A DNA stretch of 64,000 nucleotides from Actinobacteria bacterium HGW-Actinobacteria-7 (GTDB lineage: Bacteria; Actinomycetota; Coriobacteriia; Anaerosomatales; PHET01). Positions 52,312 to 60,812 of this stretch are shown piece after piece (position 1 is the stretch's first letter; each line of letters opens with the position of its first letter). Below the pieces are notes generated by a model, which was not told the origin of the DNA, did not search any database, and saw nothing but the letters and a program-made list of their open reading frames with translations. Location of the stretch: assembly GCA_002841275.1 (NCBI GenBank), contig PHET01000009.1:33081-97080 (forward strand), in the 5' to 3' direction. A program made the translations under genes and the position numbers.

Positions 52312-53937
52312 ATGCTGGAAGAGCTGCATATACAGGAACTGGCTTTGATCGAGGAGGCGTGGCTTGAGTTCTCACCGGGCATGACGGTCTTGACGGGCGA
52401 GACCGGCGCGGGCAAGACCGCGCTGCTTGGTGGGCTGAAGCTGCTTCTTGGGGAGCGCGCAGACTCGGGTGCGGTGCGTTCGGGCGCTGCCGAGGCCATG
52501 GTTGAAGGCCGGTTCTCGATTGACGGTGAAGACGTGGTGGCGCGGCGGCGCGTAGGATCCGACGGCCGAAGCCGTTGCACGCTCAACGGAGAGATGGCGA
52601 CCGTCGGAGCGTTGTCGCAGACGTTTGGCCCTCTGGTGGATCTGCACGGTCAGCACGAGCACCAGTCCCTGCTCTCGGTTTCGACGCACGGGGGCTATCT
52701 GGACCGCTGGGCGGGGGAGAGCGTGTCGCAATCCCTGTCGGCCTATCGGGCAGCGCGCACCTTGTGGATTGATGCCGTCGCACGGCGTGATGCCGTTGCG
52801 GCCAGCATCGCCCAAGCGGCTCGGGATTCCGATTACCTCCGCTTCGTCGTCGAGGAGATCGAACGAGTCGATCCGCAGGTCGGTGAAGACGAACTGCTGA
52901 AGGCGAGGTTGCCAGCGCTGCAGCACGCCGAGAAGCTCGCGGATGCGGCGTCGCAGGCGGCCGTGCTGTTGCGCGGCGACGGCGGAGCTTTCGACGCGAT
53001 CGCACGGGCGCGTGAGTCTCTGGTTAAGGTGAGTGGAATCGATGGTCGACTCGACGATATTCACGCACGGTTGGTTGAGATCGAAGCGCTCGTTGATGAC
53101 GCGGGGGTTTCGGCCCGTTCCTACCGAGATGAGATAGAGGATGATCCGGCCCGTCTAGATGCAACGCTGGCGCGTCTCGGAGAGCTGTCCGGACTTATGA
53201 AGAAGTACGGACCGTCCCTCGAAGGCGTGTTGCAGCGTTTGTGCTCGGCACGGGAGTCCCTTGAGGTTTCTCAGAATGCGGATGGCGCCTTGGAGTCGCT
53301 TGGTGCGCGCGTTGTGGAGAGCGAGGCGGCGCTACGTGACGCTGCCTCCACACTGGAGTCTGCGCGTCGTGCGGCCGCACCCGGGTTCACGGCTGCGCTC
53401 GCAGAGGTCGCGGCCGAGCTCGCGATGGATGGAGTGCACTTTGAGGTCGCCTTTCACGAGCTACCCTTCTCGGCGTGGTCGAGTGAGGGTCCGAACCGCA
53501 TCGAGTTCCTATTCGCGTCGACTCCGTCGCAACCGTGCCGGCCGTTGACGCGTATCGCTTCAGGCGGCGAGATATCTCGCGTGATGCTCGCGCTGAAGGG
53601 CGTCTTGGGGAGCGCGGACACCATCGATACATTGGTCTTCGATGAGATTGACGCGGGTATCGGTGGAGCGACTGCCACCGCAGTGGGTCGTCGACTATCT
53701 CAACTCGCCCAGACTCATCAGGTCGTTGTGGTGACGCACTTGGCCCAAGTCGCTGCGTTCGCAGACGCGCACCTGGTAGTGAGTCGGAAAGCGGCTGATG
53801 ACGGGGCGTCCACACAAGTCACTGTTGTGTCGGGTGATGAGCGTGACCGTGAGATCGCGCGAATGCTGTCGGGAAACGATTCGAAGGCGAGCATCGCTCA
53901 CGCCAAGGAACTGCTCGGCCATGCTCGCGTGCGGTAA
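52312..53937 (+). CDS. recN: DNA repair protein RecN
   Basis: A 541-residue SMC-like ATPase involved in double-strand break repair. Walker A is GETGAGKT (29-36), the signature region is RIASGGEISRVMLALK, and Walker B is LVFDEIDAGIGG (DE near 444). Coiled-coil stretches lie between, and the middle is QDG-like (DLHGQHEHQSL). It starts six bases after nadK. Confidence 0.96.
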   Translation: MLEELHIQELALIEEAWLEFSPGMTVLTGETGAGKTALLGGLKLLLGERADSGAVRSGAAEAMVEGRFSIDGEDVVARRRVGSDGRSRCTLNGEMATVGALSQTFGPLVDLHGQHEHQSLLSVSTHGGYLDRWAGESVSQSLSAYRAARTLWIDAVARRDAVAASIAQAARDSDYLRFVVEEIERVDPQVGEDELLKARLPALQHAEKLADAASQAAVLLRGDGGAFDAIARARESLVKVSGIDGRLDDIHARLVEIEALVDDAGVSARSYRDEIEDDPARLDATLARLGELSGLMKKYGPSLEGVLQRLCSARESLEVSQNADGALESLGARVVESEAALRDAASTLESARRAAAPGFTAALAEVAAELAMDGVHFEVAFHELPFSAWSSEGPNRIEFLFASTPSQPCRPLTRIASGGEISRVMLALKGVLGSADTIDTLVFDEIDAGIGGATATAVGRRLSQLAQTHQVVVVTHLAQVAAFADAHLVVSRKAADDGASTQVTVVSGDERDREIARMLSGNDSKASIAHAKELLGHARVR

Positions 53938-54057
53938 CGGCGCGCTGACAACGTGTTGGGCGGCCGCCTTGGTCGTGGGACGTCATGGTAGGATACCGCC
54001 GCAGGTGGGGTCCTCATCTATAGGTGACAGGCCACATTCCTCAGACTCGGGAGTCAT

Positions 54058-55185
54058 ATGCGCCATCAGGGCATTGCTCGGCTAGACAAACGGACGAAAG
54101 ACCTCGTTCAACGCCTGGGCTCCGAGGATATTGCGATCATCGATCACGTGGACATGGACCGCGTGAGCGCCGAGGCGCTGATTTCCACCGGCGTCGAGGT
54201 CGTCGTCAATGCCGCTCCCTCGATTTCGGGCGCCTATCCCAATGTGGGTCCGTTGCTGCTCACCCGTGGCGGGGTCACACTGATCGATGCAGTGGGCGAG
54301 GATGTCTTCACCTGTCTGTCCGATGGCGATTCGATAGAGGTCGTAGGCGACGAAGTCCTCAAGAACGGGGTCGTCTGCGCGGTTGGCACGCGACTCTCCG
54401 TGACCACCGTCGAGGCGAAGATGGAGGCGGCGAAGGCCGGGCTTGGAGAACAGCTCGACAAGTTCGCCCGCAACACCATCGAGTACTTGGAGAAGGAAAA
54501 GGGGATTCTCACCGACGAGACGTGGGTGCCCCCGGTGACCACCGATATCTACGGTCGGCACGTGATGGTCGTCGTCCGAGGCTATGACTTCAAGGAAGAC
54601 ATCGAGACGCTGGCCCCCTACATCAGGGAGTTTCGTCCCGTTCTGATAGGGGTCGACGGTGGTGCCGACGCGATCCTCGAGGCTGGTTTCTCGCCTGACA
54701 TCATCGTTGGGGACATGGACTCGGTCACCGACAGCGCATTGAAGAGCGGTGCCGAGCTGATCGTGCACGCATACGCCGATGGGCGTGCGCCGGGGATGGA
54801 TCGTCTGGAGACACTGGGAATCTCAGAGGGGGCACTGACGTGGCCACTCTCGGCCACCAGTGAGGACCTTGCACTCCTGCTCGCCTGGGAGTGTGGTGCA
54901 GATCTGATCGTCGCTGTTGGAACACACGCTAATCTTGTCGAGTATCTCGACAAGGGACGCAAGGGGATGGCGTCGACGTTCCTTGTCCGGCTCAAGGTGG
55001 GAACGAAACTCGTGGATGCGAAGGGTGTCAACAAGCTCTACCGTGCGACGGTTGGCCCCCGGCATCTCGTGGTGCTCGTGGGGGCAGGCCTTACCGTCGT
55101 GACCGCGGTGCTCCTCATCTCACCCGCGATTCGTGCGTTTCTGGATCTGCTTGTTCTACGTGTCCGTGCGTGGCTCGGGTTCTAG
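54058..55185 (+). CDS. steA: SteA-like cytokinetic-ring-associated membrane protein
   Basis: A 375-residue protein. The body has a thiamin-pyrophosphokinase-like part (GVDGGADAILEAGFSPDIIVGDMDSV) without an obvious full catalytic set, preceded by an N-terminal domain (GVEVVVNAAPSISGAYPNVGP). One membrane helix lies near the C terminus (LVVLVGAGLTVVTAVLLIS). This matches the SteA family (Corynebacterium Cg1603, mycobacterial Rv1697), which acts at the division septum with SteB. Its gene order recN-steA-steB/mctB is also the mycobacterial one. GGGAG precedes the ATG. Confidence 0.87.
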   Translation: MRHQGIARLDKRTKDLVQRLGSEDIAIIDHVDMDRVSAEALISTGVEVVVNAAPSISGAYPNVGPLLLTRGGVTLIDAVGEDVFTCLSDGDSIEVVGDEVLKNGVVCAVGTRLSVTTVEAKMEAAKAGLGEQLDKFARNTIEYLEKEKGILTDETWVPPVTTDIYGRHVMVVVRGYDFKEDIETLAPYIREFRPVLIGVDGGADAILEAGFSPDIIVGDMDSVTDSALKSGAELIVHAYADGRAPGMDRLETLGISEGALTWPLSATSEDLALLLAWECGADLIVAVGTHANLVEYLDKGRKGMASTFLVRLKVGTKLVDAKGVNKLYRATVGPRHLVVLVGAGLTVVTAVLLISPAIRAFLDLLVLRVRAWLGF

Positions 55186-55200
55186 CCGGCAGGAGAGAAG

Positions 55201-56043
55201 ATGTACAACGTTCGCTATCACATAGCATCGCTCGTAGGAGTGTTCCTGGCGCTGTCGCTGGGTCTGATCCTTGGAGGTCTGGTCGTGCAGCGCGGGACCG
55301 TCGATCGCCAGCAGAGCGCGCTCGTCGACGGTCTGCGTCGTGAGTTTTCCATCCTGCGCACAGAGAACCATGATCTGGGCGCGGAGAACCTGGTACTCAA
55401 GGACTTCTCGGGTGACATGACGCATGAATGGGTGGCGGACAAGCTGGTGGGAAAGAACGTGGTCGTTGTCTCAGGAGCCGGTCGTACCGATGGGGTCGAC
55501 GCGGCGACCGACGCCGTCGAGTCTGCCGGGGGCACCGTCATCTCATTGACTCTGGTACAGCCTGATTTCGGGCTACGTGATGAGAAGGTCCGCTCGGTGG
55601 TCACTTCCGAGACGTTCTCGGCGGAGCTGGTGGCTTCGGTCGCAGCCTCGCTCGCCGCGGAATGGATACACCCGGCTACAGAGCACCCCGTCACGGATGC
55701 CCTTCAAGAGGCTGAGGCCCTGGTAGTCGAGGGACTCGAGCCAGGAATGGCCGCCGCTGCATTGGTCGACGTCGCAGCGCGCAACGGCAAGCCCGATCAG
55801 GGTGGACTTGCACTGGCGATGGCGTTTGGCTTGCAGGACGTCATGGCTGTCGCTGGCGAGTCATCCACTGTGAAGTCCGGGCTGGCTCAGTCGGCATGGG
55901 ATCACAAAGTGCCCGCGTTCGACTCTCTGGGCACGGAGGTGGGTCGCTACTCCCTGGTCGCCCTGCTCAGTGGCGCCAAACCCGGTCTGTATGGAAGCGG
56001 TGGCAGCGCGACTGCTGCCTATCCGGCCCTACCGAAGAAGTGA
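55201..56043 (+). CDS. mctB: SteB/MctB-like protein (DUF3186)
   Basis: 280 residues. An N-terminal anchor (YHIASLVGVFLALSLGLILGGLVV) is followed by a coiled coil (LVDGLRREFSILRTENHDLGAENLVL) and an outer domain with VVVVSGAGRTDGVDAATDAVESAGG. The family includes mycobacterial MctB, reported as a copper-export porin, and corynebacterial SteB, a partner of SteA at the septum. Its place behind a SteA-like gene favours the septal role here. AGGAGA precedes the ATG. Its stop is one base from the stop of the convergent glycosyltransferase gene. Confidence 0.87.
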   Translation: MYNVRYHIASLVGVFLALSLGLILGGLVVQRGTVDRQQSALVDGLRREFSILRTENHDLGAENLVLKDFSGDMTHEWVADKLVGKNVVVVSGAGRTDGVDAATDAVESAGGTVISLTLVQPDFGLRDEKVRSVVTSETFSAELVASVAASLAAEWIHPATEHPVTDALQEAEALVVEGLEPGMAAAALVDVAARNGKPDQGGLALAMAFGLQDVMAVAGESSTVKSGLAQSAWDHKVPAFDSLGTEVGRYSLVALLSGAKPGLYGSGGSATAAYPALPKK

Positions 56044-56044
56044 A

Positions 56045-56722
56045 CTAGCGGCGCTCGAAGGCGAGCCCCAGCAGCGCCAGGCCCACATGCACGAACTGCC
56101 TGCCCCGGTGCAAGAACCCGTGTACGTCGCGTCCTGTCGCGGCGTGCGTCATGGTGGTCGGCACCTCTATGACACGGAGGCCCGAACGCCTGGCTCTCAC
56201 CGTGAGTGCGACCTCGACTCCATAGCCTGTTGCGAAGGGCCGGACCGCCTCGAGGCATTCCCTTGTAAGCGCGCGCTGACCTGACAGGGGCGCTTCTACC
56301 TCAAGCCCGTGCCCCATCAGCCGAATGCCCCAGCGCGCCAACCCCTTCACAATCCCGAAGCCGGCCTTGCCCTCGGGCCGCGGGAAGGTTGCGATGACCA
56401 TGTCGGCTCGGCCTTCCACGATCGGCTTCAGAAGCGATGCCCCCTGCTCGGCGGTTGTACCCAGGTCTCCATCGAGCAAGAGGATGATGTCCGCATTCTC
56501 GATCCGCATGGCCCCCGCCTCAAGCGCTGCGCCCTTTCCCACGTTGTTCCACAGGCGAACCACCTTAGCTCCGGCTGCCTCAGCCTGCTGCGCGGTGTCA
56601 TCGATCGAGCCGTCGTCTACCACGACGACGCGTGTCACGTTCGGAATGGTAGAAGAGGCACGAACCGTGTCTGCTATTCGGTCGCTTTCCTCGTGCGCGG
56701 GAATCAGTACGGCGATATCCAT
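56045..56722 (-). CDS. Family 2 glycosyltransferase
   Basis: 225 residues, soluble GT-A fold. It begins IAVLIPAHEESDRIADTV, has the nucleotide-binding DDGSIDDT, the donor-binding LLDGDLGTT and a conserved GYGVEVALTVRARRSGLRVIEVP. It resembles dolichol-phosphate-mannose-synthase or GpgS-type transferases, without membrane helices. It is eight bases downstream of murJ on the minus strand, and its ribosome binding site (AGGAGA) overlaps the end of murJ. A role in envelope polysaccharide is likely. Confidence 0.9.
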   Translation of the reverse strand: MDIAVLIPAHEESDRIADTVRASSTIPNVTRVVVVDDGSIDDTAQQAEAAGAKVVRLWNNVGKGAALEAGAMRIENADIILLLDGDLGTTAEQGASLLKPIVEGRADMVIATFPRPEGKAGFGIVKGLARWGIRLMGHGLEVEAPLSGQRALTRECLEAVRPFATGYGVEVALTVRARRSGLRVIEVPTTMTHAATGRDVHGFLHRGRQFVHVGLALLGLAFERR

Positions 56723-56730
56723 CGGGTCTC

Positions 56731-58335
56731 CTAGTGGGCGTTCGTGTTGCGTCTGCGAGCCAGTCGACCGAGAAGATCGGTCACGAGTGACAGCTCCGGG
56801 ACCCGCATGAGTCGACCCATACCGAACGAGATCACGAGTCCGGTGGTCCCAGCCGCTGCGACCTGGATCAGTGCTGCCCCGAAGCTCGGAACGTCGGGCG
56901 CCAGAACTCGGGCGACGCCGAACGCCGCGGCCCCGCCGATCGCGCTGGCTAGGGCCATCAGCGCGAACGTTCTGGCCACACCACGCAGGTCATAGCCTCC
57001 CAGTCGCCGTCTTAGGAGAATGGCAAGGGTGAAGAAGAGTAGTGCGTAGAAGATCGCATCAGCCACAGGGATCCCGTTTATTCCGATTCCCTTCCAGCCC
57101 AACGCACCTGTGGAAAGCAACACGTAGAGCCCGATCTGCAGCGGCGTGAGGAGGAGGTTCGCCAGCATGGGCGTGTAGGTATCTTTGAGGGAGTAGAACG
57201 TCCGGAGTACGAACATCATGCATGCGAAGAAGATCAGGCCGGCGCCCCAAAGGCGCAGAGCGCTTGCCACGGGTGGGACGTCTGAGGCCCGAAACGCTCC
57301 GACACGATAAAGCGAGACCAGTGGCTCGGAGAGCGCGATAAGCATCGCTGCAGCCGGCAGAACCAGCACTCCGGTCGATCGGAGGCCTCTGCTGAAATGC
57401 GCCTTGAGCGCAGGAATGTCCTTGCGCCCGGCGGCGTCCGAAAGCTCAGTGAACACCGCAGTAGCCAACGCGACAGCCAGAATGCCGTACGGGAGCTGAT
57501 AGAACGTCCACGCGTACATGAGAATCGACGGGCCGTTCTCGGCCACCGCCAGAGCAGATGCGTTTCGGAACGAGACAGCGACGATGTTGGTGAGAACGTA
57601 GATCAATGTCGGAACTGCCAGCACCAGCATGCGTCGTACCGCTGGATCGCCCAGTCCGAGCCCGGGCTGGTAGCGGATGCCACCCTTGAACAGCGAGGGG
57701 ATCATGACGGCGAACATCGTAACGACGCCGATCGTTGTTCCGCTCGCCAGTACGATCATGCTGGACGGTCCAAGAGGCATTGCCGCGAACACGATCATGG
57801 TCGCGATTACCACGAGGTTGTTGAATACCGGCCCCAAGGCGGTCCAGAGATACTTGCGCTGTGCGTTGAGCAGGCCCTGGATGACCATGCCGCCACCGTA
57901 GAAGACGACCTGGATGGCGAAGAAGCGGAAGAAGAACTCCGCGGAATCTCGGACAGCTTGGGCCTCTGTCGATGGAAGCCGGAAGGTCTGCGTCCAGATG
58001 AAGGGTTGCGGTGCGAAGATCCCGACCACTGCCACCACGCCGAGTAACAGCACGAAGATGTTGAACACATGGCTCGCGAAGGTCCACGCGCCTTCGTCGC
58101 CCTTCTCGGCCTGCAGTTCCATGAATGTAGGAATGAACAGCGAGGACAGGATTCCCCCCGCGACGAGTTCGAAGACCATGTTGGGGATGTTGTTCGCGAT
58201 GCTGTAGGCGGACATCAGGCCGGTCGCTCCGATTGCATACGCGGTCGCCCACATACGCACGAAGCCCGTGACGCGCGACAGTGTCGTCGCCGTCGACATC
58301 AACGCCGTGGAACGTGCGATGGAAGGAGTGCTGAT
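56731..58335 (-). CDS. murJ: Lipid II flippase MurJ (MviN) with a likely ATC start
   Basis: About 534 residues and some 14 membrane helices. It flips lipid II for peptidoglycan synthesis. Typical segments are TTLSRVTGFVRMWATAYAIG, NNIPNMVFELVAGGILSSLFIPTFMEL and the repeat FYSLKDTYTPMLANLLLTPLQIGLY. The expected family N terminus (IARSTALMSTATTLSRV) begins at residue 5 if translation starts at ATC 58335. A perfect GGAGG lies six bases upstream of that ATC, and no ATG, GTG or TTG fits the site. ATG 58299 would cut about 12 residues and lacks a ribosome binding site. Confidence 0.9.
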   Translation of the reverse strand: MSTPSIARSTALMSTATTLSRVTGFVRMWATAYAIGATGLMSAYSIANNIPNMVFELVAGGILSSLFIPTFMELQAEKGDEGAWTFASHVFNIFVLLLGVVAVVGIFAPQPFIWTQTFRLPSTEAQAVRDSAEFFFRFFAIQVVFYGGGMVIQGLLNAQRKYLWTALGPVFNNLVVIATMIVFAAMPLGPSSMIVLASGTTIGVVTMFAVMIPSLFKGGIRYQPGLGLGDPAVRRMLVLAVPTLIYVLTNIVAVSFRNASALAVAENGPSILMYAWTFYQLPYGILAVALATAVFTELSDAAGRKDIPALKAHFSRGLRSTGVLVLPAAAMLIALSEPLVSLYRVGAFRASDVPPVASALRLWGAGLIFFACMMFVLRTFYSLKDTYTPMLANLLLTPLQIGLYVLLSTGALGWKGIGINGIPVADAIFYALLFFTLAILLRRRLGGYDLRGVARTFALMALASAIGGAAAFGVARVLAPDVPSFGAALIQVAAAGTTGLVISFGMGRLMRVPELSLVTDLLGRLARRRNTNAH

Positions 58336-58473
58336 GGCGTGCCTCCGGGCTCGGTCGGTCGGCCCACATGGGCTGCTCGCGTGACGCGTCCAGTGTAACC
58401 GAGCGCAACTATCACAAGATGTCGCGGGCAGATGTGTCACCAGCCTGTCACCGCGTGTCGTGTCGCATTCCGC

Positions 58474-58479
58474 TATCAT
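58474..58479 (+). promoter_or_regulatory. -10 box giving a nearly leaderless transcript
   Basis: TATCAT ends eight bases before the ATG at 58488, so transcription would begin within about two bases of the start codon. No ribosome binding site is visible there, in agreement with leaderless translation. The -35 region is unclear. Confidence 0.4.
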
Positions 58480-58487
58480 TGAGCCGC

Positions 58488-60812
58488 ATGAAACGAATCC
58501 TCGCTATAGCCACACTCATTATGGTGCTCGCAGTAGCACCTGCTATGACCTCCACCGCGTATGCCGGGACCAAGGCTGCTCGGGTGGTGATCGTGCTGGC
58601 GCCCTATCTCACGTGGGATGACGTGACCCCAACGTCAACGCCGACCATCTGGTCGCTAGCGCAACGAGCTGCCGTGGGCGATATCAACGCTCGCAGCCGT
58701 GCCCGGGAGCCGGGTGAGCCCTCGTCGCCGTTGGAAGGTGCGCTCACCATATCCGCGGGAGCATGGGCGGTTCCCGTCATCGATGCGCCTTCAGCATTCA
58801 GCGTCAGGGAGCGCTATGAGGTGGGCACGGCCGCTGAGGCCTTTCACCGGGCAACGGGTGATGAGGTCGGTGACAGCAATATCGTCTTCCTAGGCATGCC
58901 CATGACTCAGCGCGAGAATGCCAAGCGGTCCTTCGAGGTCGTGCTTGGCACCTTGGGCGGAGCGATCCGAAAGGCAGGCGGCATCACCGCAGCGGTGGGC
59001 AACTCCGACATCGGGTACGCCACCGGAGAGCAGAGAAGCGTCCGACCCGCGGCGCTGGCAGCGATGGACGCCGACGGGCTGGTCGAACTCGGTGACGTGT
59101 CGAAGCAGTTGCTTCGTGCTGATCCCAATGCGCCCTTCGGAATAGAGACTGACACCGAGCAGTTTGAGAGGTCTCTCAAGCTCGTTGAGGAGCAGACCAC
59201 TGCGCATGGTGGGCCAGCATTGGTCGTACTCGATCCGGGCGATGCATACCGAGCCTCCAAGTTCGAGCCGCAGGTCACGCCCGATATAGCGGCGCTACAA
59301 CGATCGCGGGCGCTGCATACGCTTGATGCGGTTGTGGAACTCGCTCAAAGGACGTTCCCAAACGACGTTCTCATGGTGGTTTCGCAGTCCACGAGGAATG
59401 AATCGATTTCTCGTCCGGAGGGGCTTGGCCCGATCGTGGTTGCTGGCCAGGGGTGGAAGGGCTACGTGACCTCGAGCTCCACGCAGCGTGAGGGTCTGGT
59501 CACCAACTTGGATGTCACCGCCACTGTGCTCGAGACACTGGGGATAGCGCATCCGGTTCAGGTACTCGGTAACGGCATCAATCTGACGCCGTCGCCGGTG
59601 AATCTGGCGACTCGCATCGAGCAGCTGAAGCGGATGGACCGTACTGCGATGGCGATCGATGCGGCCAAATACGGCGTGATCAATACGTTTGTCGTGCTCA
59701 CGGTAATCATTCTAGTGATGGGCGCGGTGGTCCTCGTGCGCTCGCGCAGGTGGAGCGAGCGCTATTTGCGCAGATGGGTGATAGCACTCAGACTCGCAAT
59801 GCTTCTGGTCATGTCGGTTCCGGTATCGAGCTGGATGATGTTTGCCTGGATGCGTTGGCCGGCCTCGCCCACACAGGCAGTTGCCGGACTGCTGACCACA
59901 GTTGCCGTTGTATGGGGCGCTGCGATTCTTCTGAGCCGCCACACGCCTATGCGTGTACCTATGGCCGTTCTCTCGCTTCTGACGGCTGTTGTCCTGATGG
60001 TCGATCAGCTGCTCGGTGCGCCAGCGTCTTTCACCAACTTCTTCGGGTATTCGCCGATTCTGGCGGCCCGGTTTTATGGAATGGGCAATGAGGCAGCGGC
60101 AATCCTGTTCGGCGCTATCATCGTGGGAATCGCACTTCTGTTCGATCAGTGGCCCCAGGGTCGCTGGTCGTCGGCTGGCAGACGATTCGGGGTGCCGCTG
60201 TTGGGGGCAATCGTCATTGCGTTCAGTGCCGCCCCGTTTCTAGGTGCGAACATAGGCGTCGCCGTGTGGGGCATCGTCGGATTCGGCTGTGCATGGATCC
60301 TGTTCAACGACAAGCGTCTGACATGGATGAACGTTCTGGCCGTCTTCGGCCTGGTGGTTGGAGTGATTGCGGTGTTTGCGGCGTTCGACCTGTTCGGCGG
60401 TGGACCGCAAACGCACCTTGCGAGATCGCTCAGCTCGGCGCAGCAAGGCGGGCTCATCGAACTCTGGAACATCGTGGTGCGCAAGGCCGCGACGAATATG
60501 CGGGTGCTCACCCACACCAACTGGTCATACATCCTCATCGCGACGCTGGCGTTTCTGGCCTTCATGCGTTGGCGTCCACATGGCGATTTCGCCGAGACAC
60601 TCTCGGAGAACCCGTTCTTTGCTGACGCGATCACGGTGTCCCTGGTCGCAGGACTGGCAGCCTTCTTCTCGGAGGACAGCGGAATCGTCATTCCCGCGCT
60701 GGAGGTCTTCTACGTGGGAGTCGCGATCGTCTGGCTGATGCTGGCGAGAATCGAGCCGACCGCTCTCGCGGATGAGACGAGCGAATCGGCCGAGCGGGCC
60801 ACGACCTCATGA
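58488..60812 (+). CDS. Polytopic membrane protein with pseudo-alkaline-phosphatase-like outer domain
   Basis: 774 residues. A signal-like first helix (MKRILAIATLIMVLAVAPAM) is followed by about 350 outer residues with the outline of the alkaline phosphatase/sulfatase fold: an opening strand ARVVIVLAPY, TPTIWSLAQRAAVGDI, and an end VTNLDVTATVLETLGI. The first metal-binding Asp is replaced (LAPYLTW) and the usual DHG triad reads SQSTRN, so I expect no phosphatase activity. From about 385 there are about ten membrane helices with a striking ARFYGMGNEAAA motif. I do not know the family. It overlaps the next gene (ATGA), a MraY/WecA-type transferase, which points to envelope glycan work. Confidence 0.75.
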   Translation: MKRILAIATLIMVLAVAPAMTSTAYAGTKAARVVIVLAPYLTWDDVTPTSTPTIWSLAQRAAVGDINARSRAREPGEPSSPLEGALTISAGAWAVPVIDAPSAFSVRERYEVGTAAEAFHRATGDEVGDSNIVFLGMPMTQRENAKRSFEVVLGTLGGAIRKAGGITAAVGNSDIGYATGEQRSVRPAALAAMDADGLVELGDVSKQLLRADPNAPFGIETDTEQFERSLKLVEEQTTAHGGPALVVLDPGDAYRASKFEPQVTPDIAALQRSRALHTLDAVVELAQRTFPNDVLMVVSQSTRNESISRPEGLGPIVVAGQGWKGYVTSSSTQREGLVTNLDVTATVLETLGIAHPVQVLGNGINLTPSPVNLATRIEQLKRMDRTAMAIDAAKYGVINTFVVLTVIILVMGAVVLVRSRRWSERYLRRWVIALRLAMLLVMSVPVSSWMMFAWMRWPASPTQAVAGLLTTVAVVWGAAILLSRHTPMRVPMAVLSLLTAVVLMVDQLLGAPASFTNFFGYSPILAARFYGMGNEAAAILFGAIIVGIALLFDQWPQGRWSSAGRRFGVPLLGAIVIAFSAAPFLGANIGVAVWGIVGFGCAWILFNDKRLTWMNVLAVFGLVVGVIAVFAAFDLFGGGPQTHLARSLSSAQQGGLIELWNIVVRKAATNMRVLTHTNWSYILIATLAFLAFMRWRPHGDFAETLSENPFFADAITVSLVAGLAAFFSEDSGIVIPALEVFYVGVAIVWLMLARIEPTALADETSESAERATTS

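Noticed and set aside
53938..54057. Promoter-like TAGGAT and a GGCGGCCGCC palindrome in the recN-steA gap
   Set aside because: No -35 box at usable spacing (TTGGTC is only 14 bases away), and the palindrome is the kind of GC-rich self-complement expected by chance here.
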